The notes: generated by a model not told the origin, from the letters alone. Shown: positions 45,294-55,486, numbered from the stretch's first letter. The stretch: DNA of 64,000 nt from Sulfurospirillum sp. 1612 (GCF_036556685.1 NZ_CP140614.1:992001-1056000), one strand, 5' to 3'. Translations and numbers: made by a program.

Positions 45294-47591
45294 TTATGAA
45301 TCCAATTTTTTGCAAATCCCCTGTGTGGTGCGCAAGAGCGTTTCAAAAGCATCTTTTGAGAGTGGTTTTTCACAATAATAACCTTGGAGATATGTTGCCT
45401 TTCGGTCTTTTATAAAGTGGTATTGTTCCTTTGTCTCAACACCCTCAGCAATGGTTTCAAGATTGAAATTTTTAGCGATGTTGAGTATGGTATGAATCAA
45501 CTCTTTGTCATCAGCATCATCTTGAATATCTTGAATAAAGGATTTATCGATTTTCAATGTGGTAAAGGGCAATTTTTTGATGTAGAGCAAAGAGGAGTAT
45601 CCCGTACCAAAATCATCAATAGAAAGATTGACACCCATCGCTCTTAATGTTTGCATTTTTTTGGTAATGCGTTTGATATTTTTGATGATAATCGACTCAG
45701 TGAGTTCGAGTTCGAGACAGTTAGGATCGATTTGGTTTTCATCTAGTATGGTACGTAATTGTGTCAAAAAGTGTGGATTGTTAAATTGATTAACGCTCAC
45801 ATTAATCGCAATCTTTTTTAATGGTACTGTGTCTTGAAAGGTCTCACGCCAGATTTTAAATTGTCGGGTTGCCTGGCGCAATACCCATGCGCCTAAACTC
45901 AAAATCAGACCGCTCTCTTCAGCAATAGGAATAAATTCATCGGGTGCGATTTTTCCTAGTGTTTTATTATTCCATCGTAGCAAGGCCTCTGCTCCGATAA
46001 TATAAGAAGATTCCAAAGAGACGATGGGTTGGTAATGGATTTCAAGCTCATCATGAGCAATGGCATTTCGGAGTTCATTCTCGATTTGAAGATAGCGTTT
46101 TGCTTTTGCTTTCATATAAGATTCATAAAAACGCGTGGTATTTCTACCAGAATTTTTTGCTTGATACATCGCGATATCTGCATGTTTGAGTAAATCCTCT
46201 GTACTCTCTTCTTTGTGGGTAATCAATGCGATTCCAATACTCAACGAAATATTCAGATGAAATCTTTGAATATGATAAGCATCTGTAAATACTTGATGTA
46301 TTTTTTGTGCGACCAATTCTGCTTTAATCATGGCTTTTTCTTGCTCTTGTGACAAATCGCTTAATAAGATGACAAATTCATCTCCACCAATACGTGCGAC
46401 CATGTCATCTTCCCTAATGGCACTTTGTAAGCGCTTGGCCGTTTGAATCAGCAGTTCATCTCCGATGCTATGTCCTAAGGAGTCATTAATGTTTTTAAAA
46501 TGATCAATATCCAGAAAGATGACGCCGCAGATGATACCGTGTCGTCTGTATCGGATGATTTCTCTATTGGTATTTCGCAAGAGATTCATTCTGTTTGGAA
46601 TATTGGTGAGCGTATCATGATTGGCTTGGTATTCAATATTTTTTTCTTGTTTGACACGTTTTGTAATATCCATTACGATGGCAACGGCATTGGTGACTTC
46701 ATGTTCGGTATTAAAAAGTGGATTGGTATTGATGATGACCCAAATATCTTTATTGGCATATTTTGTTTTATACGCACCTTCGTAGGCACCGGGTTGTCCA
46801 TCTATTGCTGATTGCAAAGCATATATCACTTTTTTGTTGTCTAGACGTTTCATATCCAGACCGATAATAAATTCCCGAGGTGCCCCAAGAAAATTTAAAA
46901 ATTCCTGGTTTGTATCTTGGATGATTAAATTTTTGTCGTATAAAAACGATCCGATAGGAACATTTTGAAAAATGGTTTCAAATTTTTGTTCAGATTGGGT
47001 CAATTCATTTTTTTTCTTCTGATACAATTGCATTGAATTGACCGCACTAACATAATTTTGATTGAGTTTTTGAGCCATGTATTGCAACATGATAAAATAG
47101 AGTGTGACTAATAATGCAATATAATGGTACATCACTTCAGTTTCTTCCAACAGCACCACAATAAGGGGCACTAAGAGGAAAGTTAAAAATGCGCTGACAT
47201 TAATGCGTATTTGAGACAGCGTACTTAAAGACCCCGCACTAATACCGCTTAAAATCATCATGATAAGCATTTGATAGAGATAATTCTCATTGATAAAAAA
47301 CAAAATCGGAACCGCTCCCCAGATGGCACCTGAGAGAATGACTCCCAAGGTAAAAAGGCGACTCCAACATACATTGGTGCACAAAGCATGATGATGATGA
47401 AAAGAATAAAATAAAACATAGCGCAGGAGTGTGATAAGGCTACTCATCAAAAACCAAGTGATGAGTTTAGAAGCATCCACGCGACCGTAAAAGAATACAA
47501 AAAATGTCACAGTAATAATACCAAGACCAAGAAGTGACAACGCGAGGTTTTGATAAGTATCTTTGAGCAATTGTTCTTTATTCAATGCCAT
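45294..47591 (-). CDS. membrane GGDEF-EAL protein with PAS domain
   Basis: A 765-residue protein. About seven hydrophobic spans (residues 15-190) form an N-terminal sensor, a PAS domain follows (FETIFQNVPIGSFLYDKN), then GGDEF with ARIGGDEFVILLSD and EAL with IIGAEALLRWNNK, DFGTGYSSLLYIKKLP and a C-terminal EGVETKEQY. Both the cyclase GGDEF and phosphodiesterase EAL motifs are intact, so it could synthesise or degrade c-di-GMP. The stop lies 90 bp after tatB on the opposite reading order. It appears as an insertion in a gene block that I recall as tatB-hemW in Campylobacter. Confidence 0.92.
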   Translation of the reverse strand: MALNKEQLLKDTYQNLALSLLGLGIITVTFFVFFYGRVDASKLITWFLMSSLITLLRYVLFYSFHHHHALCTNVCWSRLFTLGVILSGAIWGAVPILFFINENYLYQMLIMMILSGISAGSLSTLSQIRINVSAFLTFLLVPLIVVLLEETEVMYHYIALLVTLYFIMLQYMAQKLNQNYVSAVNSMQLYQKKKNELTQSEQKFETIFQNVPIGSFLYDKNLIIQDTNQEFLNFLGAPREFIIGLDMKRLDNKKVIYALQSAIDGQPGAYEGAYKTKYANKDIWVIINTNPLFNTEHEVTNAVAIVMDITKRVKQEKNIEYQANHDTLTNIPNRMNLLRNTNREIIRYRRHGIICGVIFLDIDHFKNINDSLGHSIGDELLIQTAKRLQSAIREDDMVARIGGDEFVILLSDLSQEQEKAMIKAELVAQKIHQVFTDAYHIQRFHLNISLSIGIALITHKEESTEDLLKHADIAMYQAKNSGRNTTRFYESYMKAKAKRYLQIENELRNAIAHDELEIHYQPIVSLESSYIIGAEALLRWNNKTLGKIAPDEFIPIAEESGLILSLGAWVLRQATRQFKIWRETFQDTVPLKKIAINVSVNQFNNPHFLTQLRTILDENQIDPNCLELELTESIIIKNIKRITKKMQTLRAMGVNLSIDDFGTGYSSLLYIKKLPFTTLKIDKSFIQDIQDDADDKELIHTILNIAKNFNLETIAEGVETKEQYHFIKDRKATYLQGYYCEKPLSKDAFETLLRTTQGICKKLDS

Positions 47592-47779
47592 TCCTTCATT
47601 TCCTGCGCGATTTCACACACGTGTCTTTCAAGCTAAAATACTTTCTGTATCATGAGAGCATATTATATCAAAAAATAGAGTGAAATTAGGGGGTTTTATT
47701 TTATAAAAAGGTATAAAAAGGTATTCTTACTTATAAATATATTAAATAAATATATTGATTTAATATCTTAAGGTGTAAT

Positions 47780-49348
47780 ATGAAATATGATGTTGTTGTT
47801 ATCGGAAGTGGCATTGCAGGGATGCGAGCAGCCATAGAAGCAAAAGAGCTTGGCGCAAATGTTGTACTGATTACAAAATCGTCTCCATCAGCGAATAACT
47901 CGTTTATGGCCAAAGGAGGGATCAACGCGGCATTTGGCAATATGGGAGATAAAGATAATATATTTCAGCATAGTAATGAGACGTTGAAAAGTTCAGTAGG
48001 CATTGGCAATGAAGAGTCAATCCGTATCTTTTGTGAACAAGCGCCTGCGGCGGTTAGGGATTTGATTGGATATGGCGTTGAATTTAGCACATTAAAAAAC
48101 GGCAAAATTGCCCAAAGACCTTTTGGTGGCTCAAAATATAAAAGAACGGTTTATGCTGCTGATGAGACCGGTCCTGCTATCATGAAGGCATTGCATCGTG
48201 TGATAAAAAAATACGAAATTGATGTCATTAAAAATCATATGGCCATCAATCTCGTTAGTAAAAATAATATCATCTCCGGGGTGACACTTTTTGATGAAGA
48301 GACCCAAAAAGTCGTCGTGTGTGAGGGTAAAAGTGTCATACTTGCAAGTGGTGGATTTGCTTCATTATATAAAAATTACACCTCCAATGTCAGAGATGCC
48401 ACCGGCGATGCGATTGCGATGGGACTCAGAGCCGGACTTCGAGCTATTAATCTTGAATTTGTACAATTTCATCCTACGGGGTTGGAGGGGACAAATTTTT
48501 TATTAAGTGAGGCAGCAAGAGCAGAGGGCGGCAAATTGGTTGATGAAAATGGCGAATCTTTTGTAGATGAACTCAATACGCGCGATTTTGTAACCCGTGC
48601 TATTTTTAAAGAGATGCAAAAAGGCAATAAAGTCTTTTTGGATTTGCGAGACGTACCCCAAGAGGTACTAGATACGAAGTTAATCGGTATCAAAAAAAGA
48701 GTGCAAGCTTTGAAAAAGCTCGATGCGAGTAAAGATTTGATACCCGTTAGTCCTATTGCCCACTATACCATGGGTGGCGTTGAAACTGATGCCATAGGGC
48801 GTACCAATATTGAGGGGCTTTTTGTCGTCGGAGAAGCAGGCGATAATGGCGTCAATGGTGCCAATCGATTGGGTGGTAACTCTCTGTCTCAAGGTGCTGT
48901 TTTTGGTAAAATTTCTGCTTATGAGGCGATTAAGTTTGCCAATAAAGTGAAAAAATTCAACGGTGTGGATTATTATGACATCATGAAAGACATCCAACTT
49001 GTCGAAAATCTAAAAATATTGGCGGGGCACACCGATGCTGTAGAACTTCGAAATGAGATTGGACATATTCTGTTTAAGAAATTAGGGATTATTAGAACGG
49101 GCGTGGGCATGAAAAAAGCACTAGAACGCTTTGAGGAGATTGAAGCCTCACTGGAACAAAACCGTAGCGAGAAATCTACTACGATTAAAAATATGTTGGA
49201 ATTGATGAATGCGATTTTGGTGGCCAAAGCTGTGGTGAAATCTGCCTTGTCTCGTGAAGAGAGTAGAGGGTCGCATTTTCGTATTGATTTCCCAGAAACC
49301 GATCGTAAATTTAAGAAAAATAGCTACATTTCAATGGCGGAGTTATAA
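47780..49348 (+). CDS. FAD-dependent fumarate reductase/succinate dehydrogenase/L-aspartate oxidase family flavoprotein
   Basis: A 522-residue flavoprotein. DVVVIGSGIAGMRAAIEAKE is the FAD dinucleotide site; LEFVQFHPTGLEG, SEAARAEGGKLV and GANRLGGNSLSQG are family motifs. The segment that in SdhA/FrdA carries the FAD-linking histidine reads NNSFMAKGGINAAF, without the histidine, so flavin binding is probably non-covalent, as in L-aspartate oxidase (NadB). No iron-sulfur or anchor subunit is next to it. NadB for NAD synthesis, or a soluble fumarate-type reductase, are both possible; the family call is secure. Confidence 0.85.
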   Translation: MKYDVVVIGSGIAGMRAAIEAKELGANVVLITKSSPSANNSFMAKGGINAAFGNMGDKDNIFQHSNETLKSSVGIGNEESIRIFCEQAPAAVRDLIGYGVEFSTLKNGKIAQRPFGGSKYKRTVYAADETGPAIMKALHRVIKKYEIDVIKNHMAINLVSKNNIISGVTLFDEETQKVVVCEGKSVILASGGFASLYKNYTSNVRDATGDAIAMGLRAGLRAINLEFVQFHPTGLEGTNFLLSEAARAEGGKLVDENGESFVDELNTRDFVTRAIFKEMQKGNKVFLDLRDVPQEVLDTKLIGIKKRVQALKKLDASKDLIPVSPIAHYTMGGVETDAIGRTNIEGLFVVGEAGDNGVNGANRLGGNSLSQGAVFGKISAYEAIKFANKVKKFNGVDYYDIMKDIQLVENLKILAGHTDAVELRNEIGHILFKKLGIIRTGVGMKKALERFEEIEASLEQNRSEKSTTIKNMLELMNAILVAKAVVKSALSREESRGSHFRIDFPETDRKFKKNSYISMAEL

Positions 49349-49359
49349 GAAACCTATTG

Positions 49360-49365
49360 TATAAT
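49360..49365 (+). promoter_or_regulatory. TATAAT promoter for hemH
   Basis: TTGTATAATAG places a TATAAT 43 bp before the hemH GTG start and shortly after the flavoprotein stop, so hemH has its own promoter. Confidence 0.5.
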
Positions 49366-49407
49366 AGAGACTAAAGTTTTCGAGATAATAAAATTTTAGG
49401 AATACTC

Positions 49408-50337
49408 GTGAAAAAAGCGATATTATTATTGAATATGGGAGGTCCCAATAACCTCTCTGAAGTCAAACTATTTTTAAACAATATGTTTCATGATAAAGCC
49501 ATCATTGGCGCACCATTTCTCATCAGAAAAATGATTGCTTATTTTATCGTAAAGGGTCGTCTTGAAGAGGCGACACGTAATTATGAAAAATTAGGGGGCG
49601 TCTCACCGATTGTGCAAAATACGAAGAATCTCGTAGAAGCGTTGCAACAAGAGCTGGATTTGGATGTGTTTTACATCATGAGATATACCCCACCTTACGC
49701 ACATGATGTTCTCTCTAAAATAGAAGATTATGAGCACTTTTATGTGATTCCTCTCTATCCACATTTTTCTACGACGACGACGCTATCATCGCTTGATCAT
49801 CTTTATGAAGCGGCTGAGTCATTGGGTATTGATGATGAGAAATTTTCGATTATTGATCAATACTACAATAACGCCCACTACAATCAAACCATTGTCAACC
49901 GGATTAAAGAGCGCTTGGGTGATGATAACCCTCAAGATTTTGAGCTCATCTTCTCAGCACACGGATTGCCCCAACGCGTGATTGACCGAGGAGATCCTTA
50001 TCAAGTGCATATCAAGCGTAATGTTTACTGGGCCCGTAAAGCGCTGAATGATAATGGCATCCGATTTTACAAAACGCACCTGGCGTATCAATCCCGACTT
50101 GGACCGGTGGAGTGGATTAAACCTTATTTGGATGACAAACTCAAAACCTTAGAAAAAAAGCGCGTGATTATCTATCCGATTGCTTTTTTGATTGATAATT
50201 CTGAAACCAAATATGAGCTAGATATTGAATACAAAGAGATTGCTGATGCGCTCGGATTTGTGGATTATCGTGTCGCTGAAGCGCCTAATACTTTGATAAA
50301 AGATACGATTATAGATCTCTATCATAAAATGTCATAG
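49408..50337 (+). CDS. hemH: ferrochelatase HemH
   Basis: A 309-residue ferrochelatase, starting GTG. LLNMGGPNNLSEVK marks the N-terminus, SAHGLPQRVIDRGDPY has the catalytic His and KTHLAYQSRLGPVEWIKPY the second conserved segment; the C-terminal glutamate for metal is in IDNSETKYELDIEY. It inserts ferrous iron into protoporphyrin IX. It is convergent with hemW, with only 3 bp between the stops. Confidence 0.94.
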   Translation: MKKAILLLNMGGPNNLSEVKLFLNNMFHDKAIIGAPFLIRKMIAYFIVKGRLEEATRNYEKLGGVSPIVQNTKNLVEALQQELDLDVFYIMRYTPPYAHDVLSKIEDYEHFYVIPLYPHFSTTTTLSSLDHLYEAAESLGIDDEKFSIIDQYYNNAHYNQTIVNRIKERLGDDNPQDFELIFSAHGLPQRVIDRGDPYQVHIKRNVYWARKALNDNGIRFYKTHLAYQSRLGPVEWIKPYLDDKLKTLEKKRVIIYPIAFLIDNSETKYELDIEYKEIADALGFVDYRVAEAPNTLIKDTIIDLYHKMS

Positions 50338-50340
50338 TAT

Positions 50341-51396
50341 CTATTGTGTGATAAAAAGTGCCAATTCATCGCTAAGAAAATAATCTAGATTGTAGACCCT
50401 GCCTTGATCTGCTTTTAGTTTATGTTCCTCAAGTAAGATGGTGACATATTGTAATTCATCATGATGAAACTCTTCCATGGCGATGCCCACCTTGCTTCGT
50501 AATCCCAAAAAGATTTTTTCTACATGGATATCCTCACTATTGAGCGGTTCTTCTGTGATGCTTTTGGGATTTTTGATAAAGGCTTCAATCCCTTTTTCGG
50601 TATAAAATCTGTGCTTATCATGATACCCCACAGCTCCCGCTCCAATCCCGATATAATCATCATGCTCCCAATACCCTCTATTGTGCACACTCTCATACGT
50701 GCCAAAGTTGGAAATCTCATATTGGGGAAGACCTCTTTTGATAATGTCTTGAACAAATGTCGTAGCAAGAGGAAGGCAATCGTGTGCTACTTGCGGTGTT
50801 TGGAAAAAAGGAGTTCCCTCTTCTATGGTGAGGGAATAGGCGCTTAGGTGGTTGATGGGCAATGAAAACGCGATATCTAAATCATGAGACAACAGCGCAC
50901 TGGTGTCCATACTCGTACCATAAATTAAATCAATAGAAATATTCTCAAATCCCGCTTGGTGGGCATGGTTTACTGCTTTGATTGCAAGATTTTTGTTGTG
51001 ATTGCGTCCTAAGAATTTTAATTTTTCATCATCAAAACTCTGGACGCCAAAACTCACACGATTGACCCCTAGGGCTCGCATCTCTTGAAGCCAGGGAAGG
51101 GTCGCTGAGTTGGGATTGGCCTCAGTGGTGATTTCAGCATCATCGCAAAGATAAGGACGAAGCAGTTCAAAGAAACCTTCATAATATTTTGGTGTGATGG
51201 TTGAGGGCGTACCTCCACCGATGAAAAGGGAGCGGATGCTCTTGGGTTTGGGCTCAAAACGTGCCAATTCATCTTTTAAATGTGTCTGAATCGCGTTCAT
51301 ATAAGAGGGTTTTAGATTAAATTTATCAACGTAAGAATTGAAAGCACAATAGTGGCATAAGCTATCGCAAAATGGAATATGGAGATATATAAGCAT
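50341..51396 (-). CDS. hemW: HemW-type radical SAM protein (HemN-like)
   Basis: A 351-residue radical SAM protein: HIPFCDSLCHYCAFNSY holds CxxxCxxC, SLFIGGGTPSTI and VNRVSFGVQSFDDEKLKFLGR are typical. The C-terminal part is short and, with no CxxxCxxC-extra cysteine as in HemN (CxxxCxxCxC with anaerobic oxidase function), this matches HemW, the heme chaperone. The cysteine set is followed by A, not C, supporting HemW. Convergent with hemH. Confidence 0.88.
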   Translation of the reverse strand: MLIYLHIPFCDSLCHYCAFNSYVDKFNLKPSYMNAIQTHLKDELARFEPKPKSIRSLFIGGGTPSTITPKYYEGFFELLRPYLCDDAEITTEANPNSATLPWLQEMRALGVNRVSFGVQSFDDEKLKFLGRNHNKNLAIKAVNHAHQAGFENISIDLIYGTSMDTSALLSHDLDIAFSLPINHLSAYSLTIEEGTPFFQTPQVAHDCLPLATTFVQDIIKRGLPQYEISNFGTYESVHNRGYWEHDDYIGIGAGAVGYHDKHRFYTEKGIEAFIKNPKSITEEPLNSEDIHVEKIFLGLRSKVGIAMEEFHHDELQYVTILLEEHKLKADQGRVYNLDYFLSDELALFITQ

Positions 51397-51486
51397 AAAT
51401 AAATCACTTTTTTGATAGTATTTTATCTAAATAAAAGTGACTAAATCCTTTAGGAAACTATTAAAAAATAAGAAAGTTTTGATAAA

Positions 51487-51957
51487 ATGCCGGAAATTAA
51501 AAAATACAGACAGAATGTGGCCGCAGTAATATTGTCGCACCGATATCCGCTTGCATGTGAATTTTTAATCGCCAGAAGGAATGATATAAAAAACGTTTGG
51601 CAATTTCCTCAAGGCGGTATTGACGAGGGCGAGTCGGCACAAGAGGCACTTTTTAGAGAACTTAAAGAAGAAATAGGCACTGATAAAGTTGAAATAATTA
51701 CAAAATATCCGGAACAATTAAAATATGATTTTCCAAAAACGATTGCGAAGAAAATGTATCCATTTGATGGGCAGAGTCAAACGTACTTTCTTGTCAAATT
51801 GAAGCAAAATGCTACCATCAATCTCAATACAAAACATCCTGAGTTTGATGATTATGATTTTGTAAAATTGAAAGAAATTTTTGATGTGGTGACCTATTTT
51901 AAGCGACCGGTATATCAAAAAGTATTACAATATTTTAAAAAAGAAGGGTATTTATAG
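51487..51957 (+). CDS. rppH: RppH/NudH-type Nudix RNA pyrophosphohydrolase
   Basis: A 156-residue Nudix protein with [15 protein letters not shown] and RELKEEIG, the complete Nudix box, and [14 protein letters not shown] at the C-terminus. The RppH family removes pyrophosphate from mRNA 5' ends, starting decay. Divergent from hemW with 90 bp between; lysC starts 17 bp later. Confidence 0.9.
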   Translation: MPEIKKYRQNVAAVILSHRYPLACEFLIARRNDIKNVWQFPQGGIDEGESAQEALFRELKEEIGTDKVEIITKYPEQLKYDFPKTIAKKMYPFDGQSQTYFLVKLKQNATINLNTKHPEFDDYDFVKLKEIFDVVTYFKRPVYQKVLQYFKKEGYL

Positions 51958-51974
51958 ATGGGAGTTGGAACAAG

Positions 51975-53177
51975 ATGCTAATCGTGCAAAAATACGGCGG
52001 AACAAGCGTCGGAACAGTAGAGCGAATTACAGAAGTGGCAAAAAGAGTTGCTCAAAGGAAAAAAGAAGGTAATGATTTAGTCGTGGTAGTTTCTGCGATG
52101 AGTGGTGAGACCAATAAGTTAATCGAATTAGCACACAGTTTTAGCAAAGACCCAAAAAAACGAGAGATGGATTTATTGCTGAGTTCAGGAGAGCGGGTAA
52201 CCAGTGCGCTTTTGGCCATAGCGTTGAGCGAAATGGGTCATGAAACCGTTGCCATGAGTGGACGACAAGCGGGAATTCAAACCGATGATCTTCATACTAA
52301 GGCTCGGATTGAGCATATTGATGGGTCACGTATTGAAAAAGAATTAAAAAAAGGCAATATCGTCGTCGTAGCGGGTTTTCAAGGTATCACTGAAATTGGT
52401 GAAGTCTCAACGCTCGGTCGTGGCGGTAGTGATTTGAGTGCGGTGGCGATTGCGGGGGCATTGGGTGCGGATGTTTGTGAAATCTATACCGATGTTGATG
52501 GGGTCTATACCACAGATCCAAGGATTGAACCAAAGGCAAGAAAATTAGCTAATATTAGCTATGATGAAATGCTAGAATTGGCAAGTTTAGGTGCTAAAGT
52601 CTTACAAAGCCGGTCGGTTGAATTAGCAAAGAAATTAAATGTTAATTTGATTACAAGAAGTAGTTTTAACAACAATGAAGGAACAAATATTTTGAGAGAA
52701 GAGGACATAATGGAAAAACCACTCGTTAGTGGTATTGCTATTGATAAAAATCAAGCAAGGGTTACATTAAGAGGTGTTACTGACAAACCGGGTATTGCTG
52801 CTGAAATCTTCAGAAAACTTGCAGAAGAGGGTGTCAATGTCGATATGATTATCCAAAATGTGGGGGTTGATGGTGCAACAAATTTAGGATTTACAATTCC
52901 AAATAATGAACTCAATATCGCAAGAAAAGCGATGGAAGATATCCAAGCATCAGAAAAAATAGAGATTGATGAGGGGATTGTCAAAGTCTCTATCGTAGGA
53001 GTAGGGATGAAATCTCACAGTGGTGTTGCTTGTACTGCATTTGATACCTTGGCTGATGAGCGAATTAATATCCAAATGATTAGCACAAGTGAAATTAAAA
53101 TCTCGATGGTGATTAGTGCAAAATATGGAGAATTAGCCGTTCGTGCACTTCATGATGCCTATAAATTGGACCAATAA
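51975..53177 (+). CDS. lysC: aspartate kinase LysC
   Basis: A 400-residue aspartokinase: [16 protein letters not shown] at the start, [31 protein letters not shown] and [16 protein letters not shown] in the kinase domain, with two ACT domains in residues about 265-400 for feedback control (lysine or threonine). It catalyses the first step of the aspartate-family amino acids. Stop lies 3 bp before hobA. Confidence 0.96.
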   Translation: MLIVQKYGGTSVGTVERITEVAKRVAQRKKEGNDLVVVVSAMSGETNKLIELAHSFSKDPKKREMDLLLSSGERVTSALLAIALSEMGHETVAMSGRQAGIQTDDLHTKARIEHIDGSRIEKELKKGNIVVVAGFQGITEIGEVSTLGRGGSDLSAVAIAGALGADVCEIYTDVDGVYTTDPRIEPKARKLANISYDEMLELASLGAKVLQSRSVELAKKLNVNLITRSSFNNNEGTNILREEDIMEKPLVSGIAIDKNQARVTLRGVTDKPGIAAEIFRKLAEEGVNVDMIIQNVGVDGATNLGFTIPNNELNIARKAMEDIQASEKIEIDEGIVKVSIVGVGMKSHSGVACTAFDTLADERINIQMISTSEIKISMVISAKYGELAVRALHDAYKLDQ

Positions 53178-53180
53178 TTT

Positions 53181-53732
53181 ATGCAGAAATTTTTAAAGTG
53201 GTCATTGGAGAATATTCGTAAAGATAGCTCCATGATGAGTTGGATGGAAGAGAAGAGATTTGAATGGGTACCCCTCAATGTCTCAATGCTCAAAAACTTA
53301 TTGGCCGGACACACTATCTTGATTGTCACTGATGATGATCGTGAATGGTTCGGTCAATATGTTTTAAGTGATGTCAATCGATTGACGAAAAACAGACCAA
53401 TTTTACCTTTTGTCTCATTAAAGGCATTATTTCCTAATCTCAACACTTTAAAAACCAAAGAGGATATTGAATTACTCGAAAATATGCTGATGCAATCTTT
53501 CCCGAATGGCTACACGTACTTTTATGTGGGAAAAAATAATAATATCAAAATGCAAATCGCCAAAAGAAAAGACGATAGTTTTATCTGGGTTATGGACGAA
53601 CAGTTGCAAAATAGCTTTTTTCTCTCCTCGAGTGATGAGAATTTGGATATTAAACTGATACAACTCTATAAACTTCTAGATAAAAGTATCAATGCCTTGC
53701 TTTTTGCTGAGGTAGATTTTGATAGTGAATGA
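53181..53732 (+). CDS. hobA: HobA, DnaA-binding initiation factor
   Basis: A 183-residue protein with WSLENIRKDSSMMSWMEEKR and the middle segment DDREWFGQYVLSDVNRLTKN, as in HobA, the Campylobacterota counterpart of DiaA that organises DnaA at oriC. It lies between lysC and holB, the position I recall for C. jejuni Cj0583. The identity rests on family resemblance and synteny. The last codons overlap the next gene by 14 bp. Confidence 0.85.
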   Translation: MQKFLKWSLENIRKDSSMMSWMEEKRFEWVPLNVSMLKNLLAGHTILIVTDDDREWFGQYVLSDVNRLTKNRPILPFVSLKALFPNLNTLKTKEDIELLENMLMQSFPNGYTYFYVGKNNNIKMQIAKRKDDSFIWVMDEQLQNSFFLSSSDENLDIKLIQLYKLLDKSINALLFAEVDFDSE

Positions 53733-54342
53733 TGAAGACCTTCGCAGTCATATCCTGATTTGTAAAAATTTACAAAAGGCATATGACCATATAGAAACTC
53801 TGTATGCTGATGTCTATCGCAAATTATTTTTTCGAGATGATTTTCTCTTGGAAGATGCTAAAAGTGTGACTAAGGAAGCCTATATTGCTGAAAATGAGAA
53901 AAAACTCCTCATTTTAGGGGCTAAAAATTATAATATTTATGCTCAAAATTCTCTTTTGAAAATGCTAGAAGAACCCCCTCGAAATATTGTTTTTATTTTG
54001 GTTTGTGAGACAAAAAATGTTTTTTTACCTACCATTCGCTCAAGATTGCTAGCGAAACAATTGGATTTTAAAGAAGAGAAGATACCGCTAGATATCAATC
54101 TGGCACAATTGGATTTGAAGGTGATTTTACACAGCGTACAACGCTATTCTAAAATCAGTAAAAATGAGTTAAAATCTCTGCTTCAAACAATTGTATCAGA
54201 TGCTATTACCCGCTATCATATGGAGTTTACGACTCGTGAGATGGAGCATTTTGAGCGCTTGTTTCAATTAGCGGATATGAATTCAAGACCGGGCAATGTC
54301 CTCGTGTCACTTTTGTTGAGTATTTATTTAAAAAAGAGATAA
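53719..54342 (+). CDS. holB: DNA polymerase III delta'-like clamp-loader subunit
   Basis: A 207-residue protein resembling the middle of delta': LLILGAKNYNIYAQNSLLKMLEEPP and a VFLPTIRSRL sequence in the SRC position (here SRL). It has no P-loop and is far shorter than HolB (about 330 residues), as in other Campylobacterota. It pairs with tau/gamma and delta in the clamp loader. Start is TTG 53719 or GTG 53725, both inside hobA. Confidence 0.82.
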   Translation: MIVNDEDLRSHILICKNLQKAYDHIETLYADVYRKLFFRDDFLLEDAKSVTKEAYIAENEKKLLILGAKNYNIYAQNSLLKMLEEPPRNIVFILVCETKNVFLPTIRSRLLAKQLDFKEEKIPLDINLAQLDLKVILHSVQRYSKISKNELKSLLQTIVSDAITRYHMEFTTREMEHFERLFQLADMNSRPGNVLVSLLLSIYLKKR

Positions 54343-54343
54343 T

Positions 54344-55486
54344 ATGAAACTGTATAAAATGTCAGATGATACCAATATAAAAGAGTGCCTTAAAGACTTA
54401 GAAGTGACCCCAGAAGGGGCCAAAATATTATGTAAAAAATCAAAATATTACTTGATTTATATCAAAGATCTCAGAGCACCGGCTGCCAATATTCTAAAGC
54501 AAGATGCACTCTCAATAGGAGCTGATTTGGCCGTACCCAAAAATAGTGTCACCTGCCAAGACCCTTTGGTGGATGCGGTATTGATTGCCAATGAAAATCA
54601 TATCAATCAACTTGCAAAAAAAGAAAAAATACAACCCTTTGGACTCAAAGAGCTCGCCTCGCGTTTGCCAGAATTTTTACATCACAAAAAGGACAAAACG
54701 CAGATTATGGGCGTGCTCAATGCCAATCATGATAGTTTCAATGCCAATAGTCGATTTTCGGATTATGATGCTCAAATGCGCATTGAAACAATGATGGCTG
54801 AGGGGGCTGATATTATTGATATTGGTGGACTCTCAAGCCGACCCGGTAGCACTCCCATTAGTGATGAAGCGGAATGGGAACGCATCAAGAATATTGTTGA
54901 TATTATAGAGAAAAATAAATTTTATGATCAGGTTTTGTTTTCGCTTGATAGTTACAGCCCTTTGTGCCTGCGATATGCCTTAGACCGTGGATTTAGCATT
55001 ATCAATGATATTACGGCTTTGGAAAACGATGAGGTTGCCAAGATTGCTTCAGCTTATGATGCTACGGTTGTATTGATGCATAAACGAGGCACCCCGAAAC
55101 AGATGCAAGACAATCCACAATATGATAATGTTATCTTGGATGTGGATGCTTTTTTTGATGAACGTGTGCAAAAAGCAAGAGCATTTGGCGTCCAAAAAAT
55201 TGTCTTAGATGTCGGCATTGGTTTTGGTAAGACATTGGAGCACAATCTCTCACTCCTCCAGCATCATGAGCATTTTTTGCATTTTGGATACCCCCTTTTA
55301 ATAGGAGCAAGTCGCAAATCGATGATTAATGCAATCAGTACGAGTGAGGTGGCCGAACGATTGCCCGGTACCTTAGCGATTCACCTCGAAGCGGTGCGCA
55401 AAGGGGCATCAATCGTGAGGGCTCATGATGTGAAAGAACATCAACAAGCATTGCGTGTACAAGATGCTATATTGGAGGCACAATAA
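54344..55486 (+). CDS. folP: dihydropteroate synthase FolP, N-terminally extended
   Basis: A 380-residue dihydropteroate synthase. The catalytic domain starts near residue 120 with QIMGVLNANHDSF (usually MGVxNxTPDSF) and includes ADIIDIGGLSSRPGS, IINDI and GASRKSMI. The first ~118 residues form an extra domain with no motif I recognise, as in Campylobacter FolP. It joins pABA to the pterin in folate synthesis. It directly follows holB. Confidence 0.9.
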   Translation: MKLYKMSDDTNIKECLKDLEVTPEGAKILCKKSKYYLIYIKDLRAPAANILKQDALSIGADLAVPKNSVTCQDPLVDAVLIANENHINQLAKKEKIQPFGLKELASRLPEFLHHKKDKTQIMGVLNANHDSFNANSRFSDYDAQMRIETMMAEGADIIDIGGLSSRPGSTPISDEAEWERIKNIVDIIEKNKFYDQVLFSLDSYSPLCLRYALDRGFSIINDITALENDEVAKIASAYDATVVLMHKRGTPKQMQDNPQYDNVILDVDAFFDERVQKARAFGVQKIVLDVGIGFGKTLEHNLSLLQHHEHFLHFGYPLLIGASRKSMINAISTSEVAERLPGTLAIHLEAVRKGASIVRAHDVKEHQQALRVQDAILEAQ

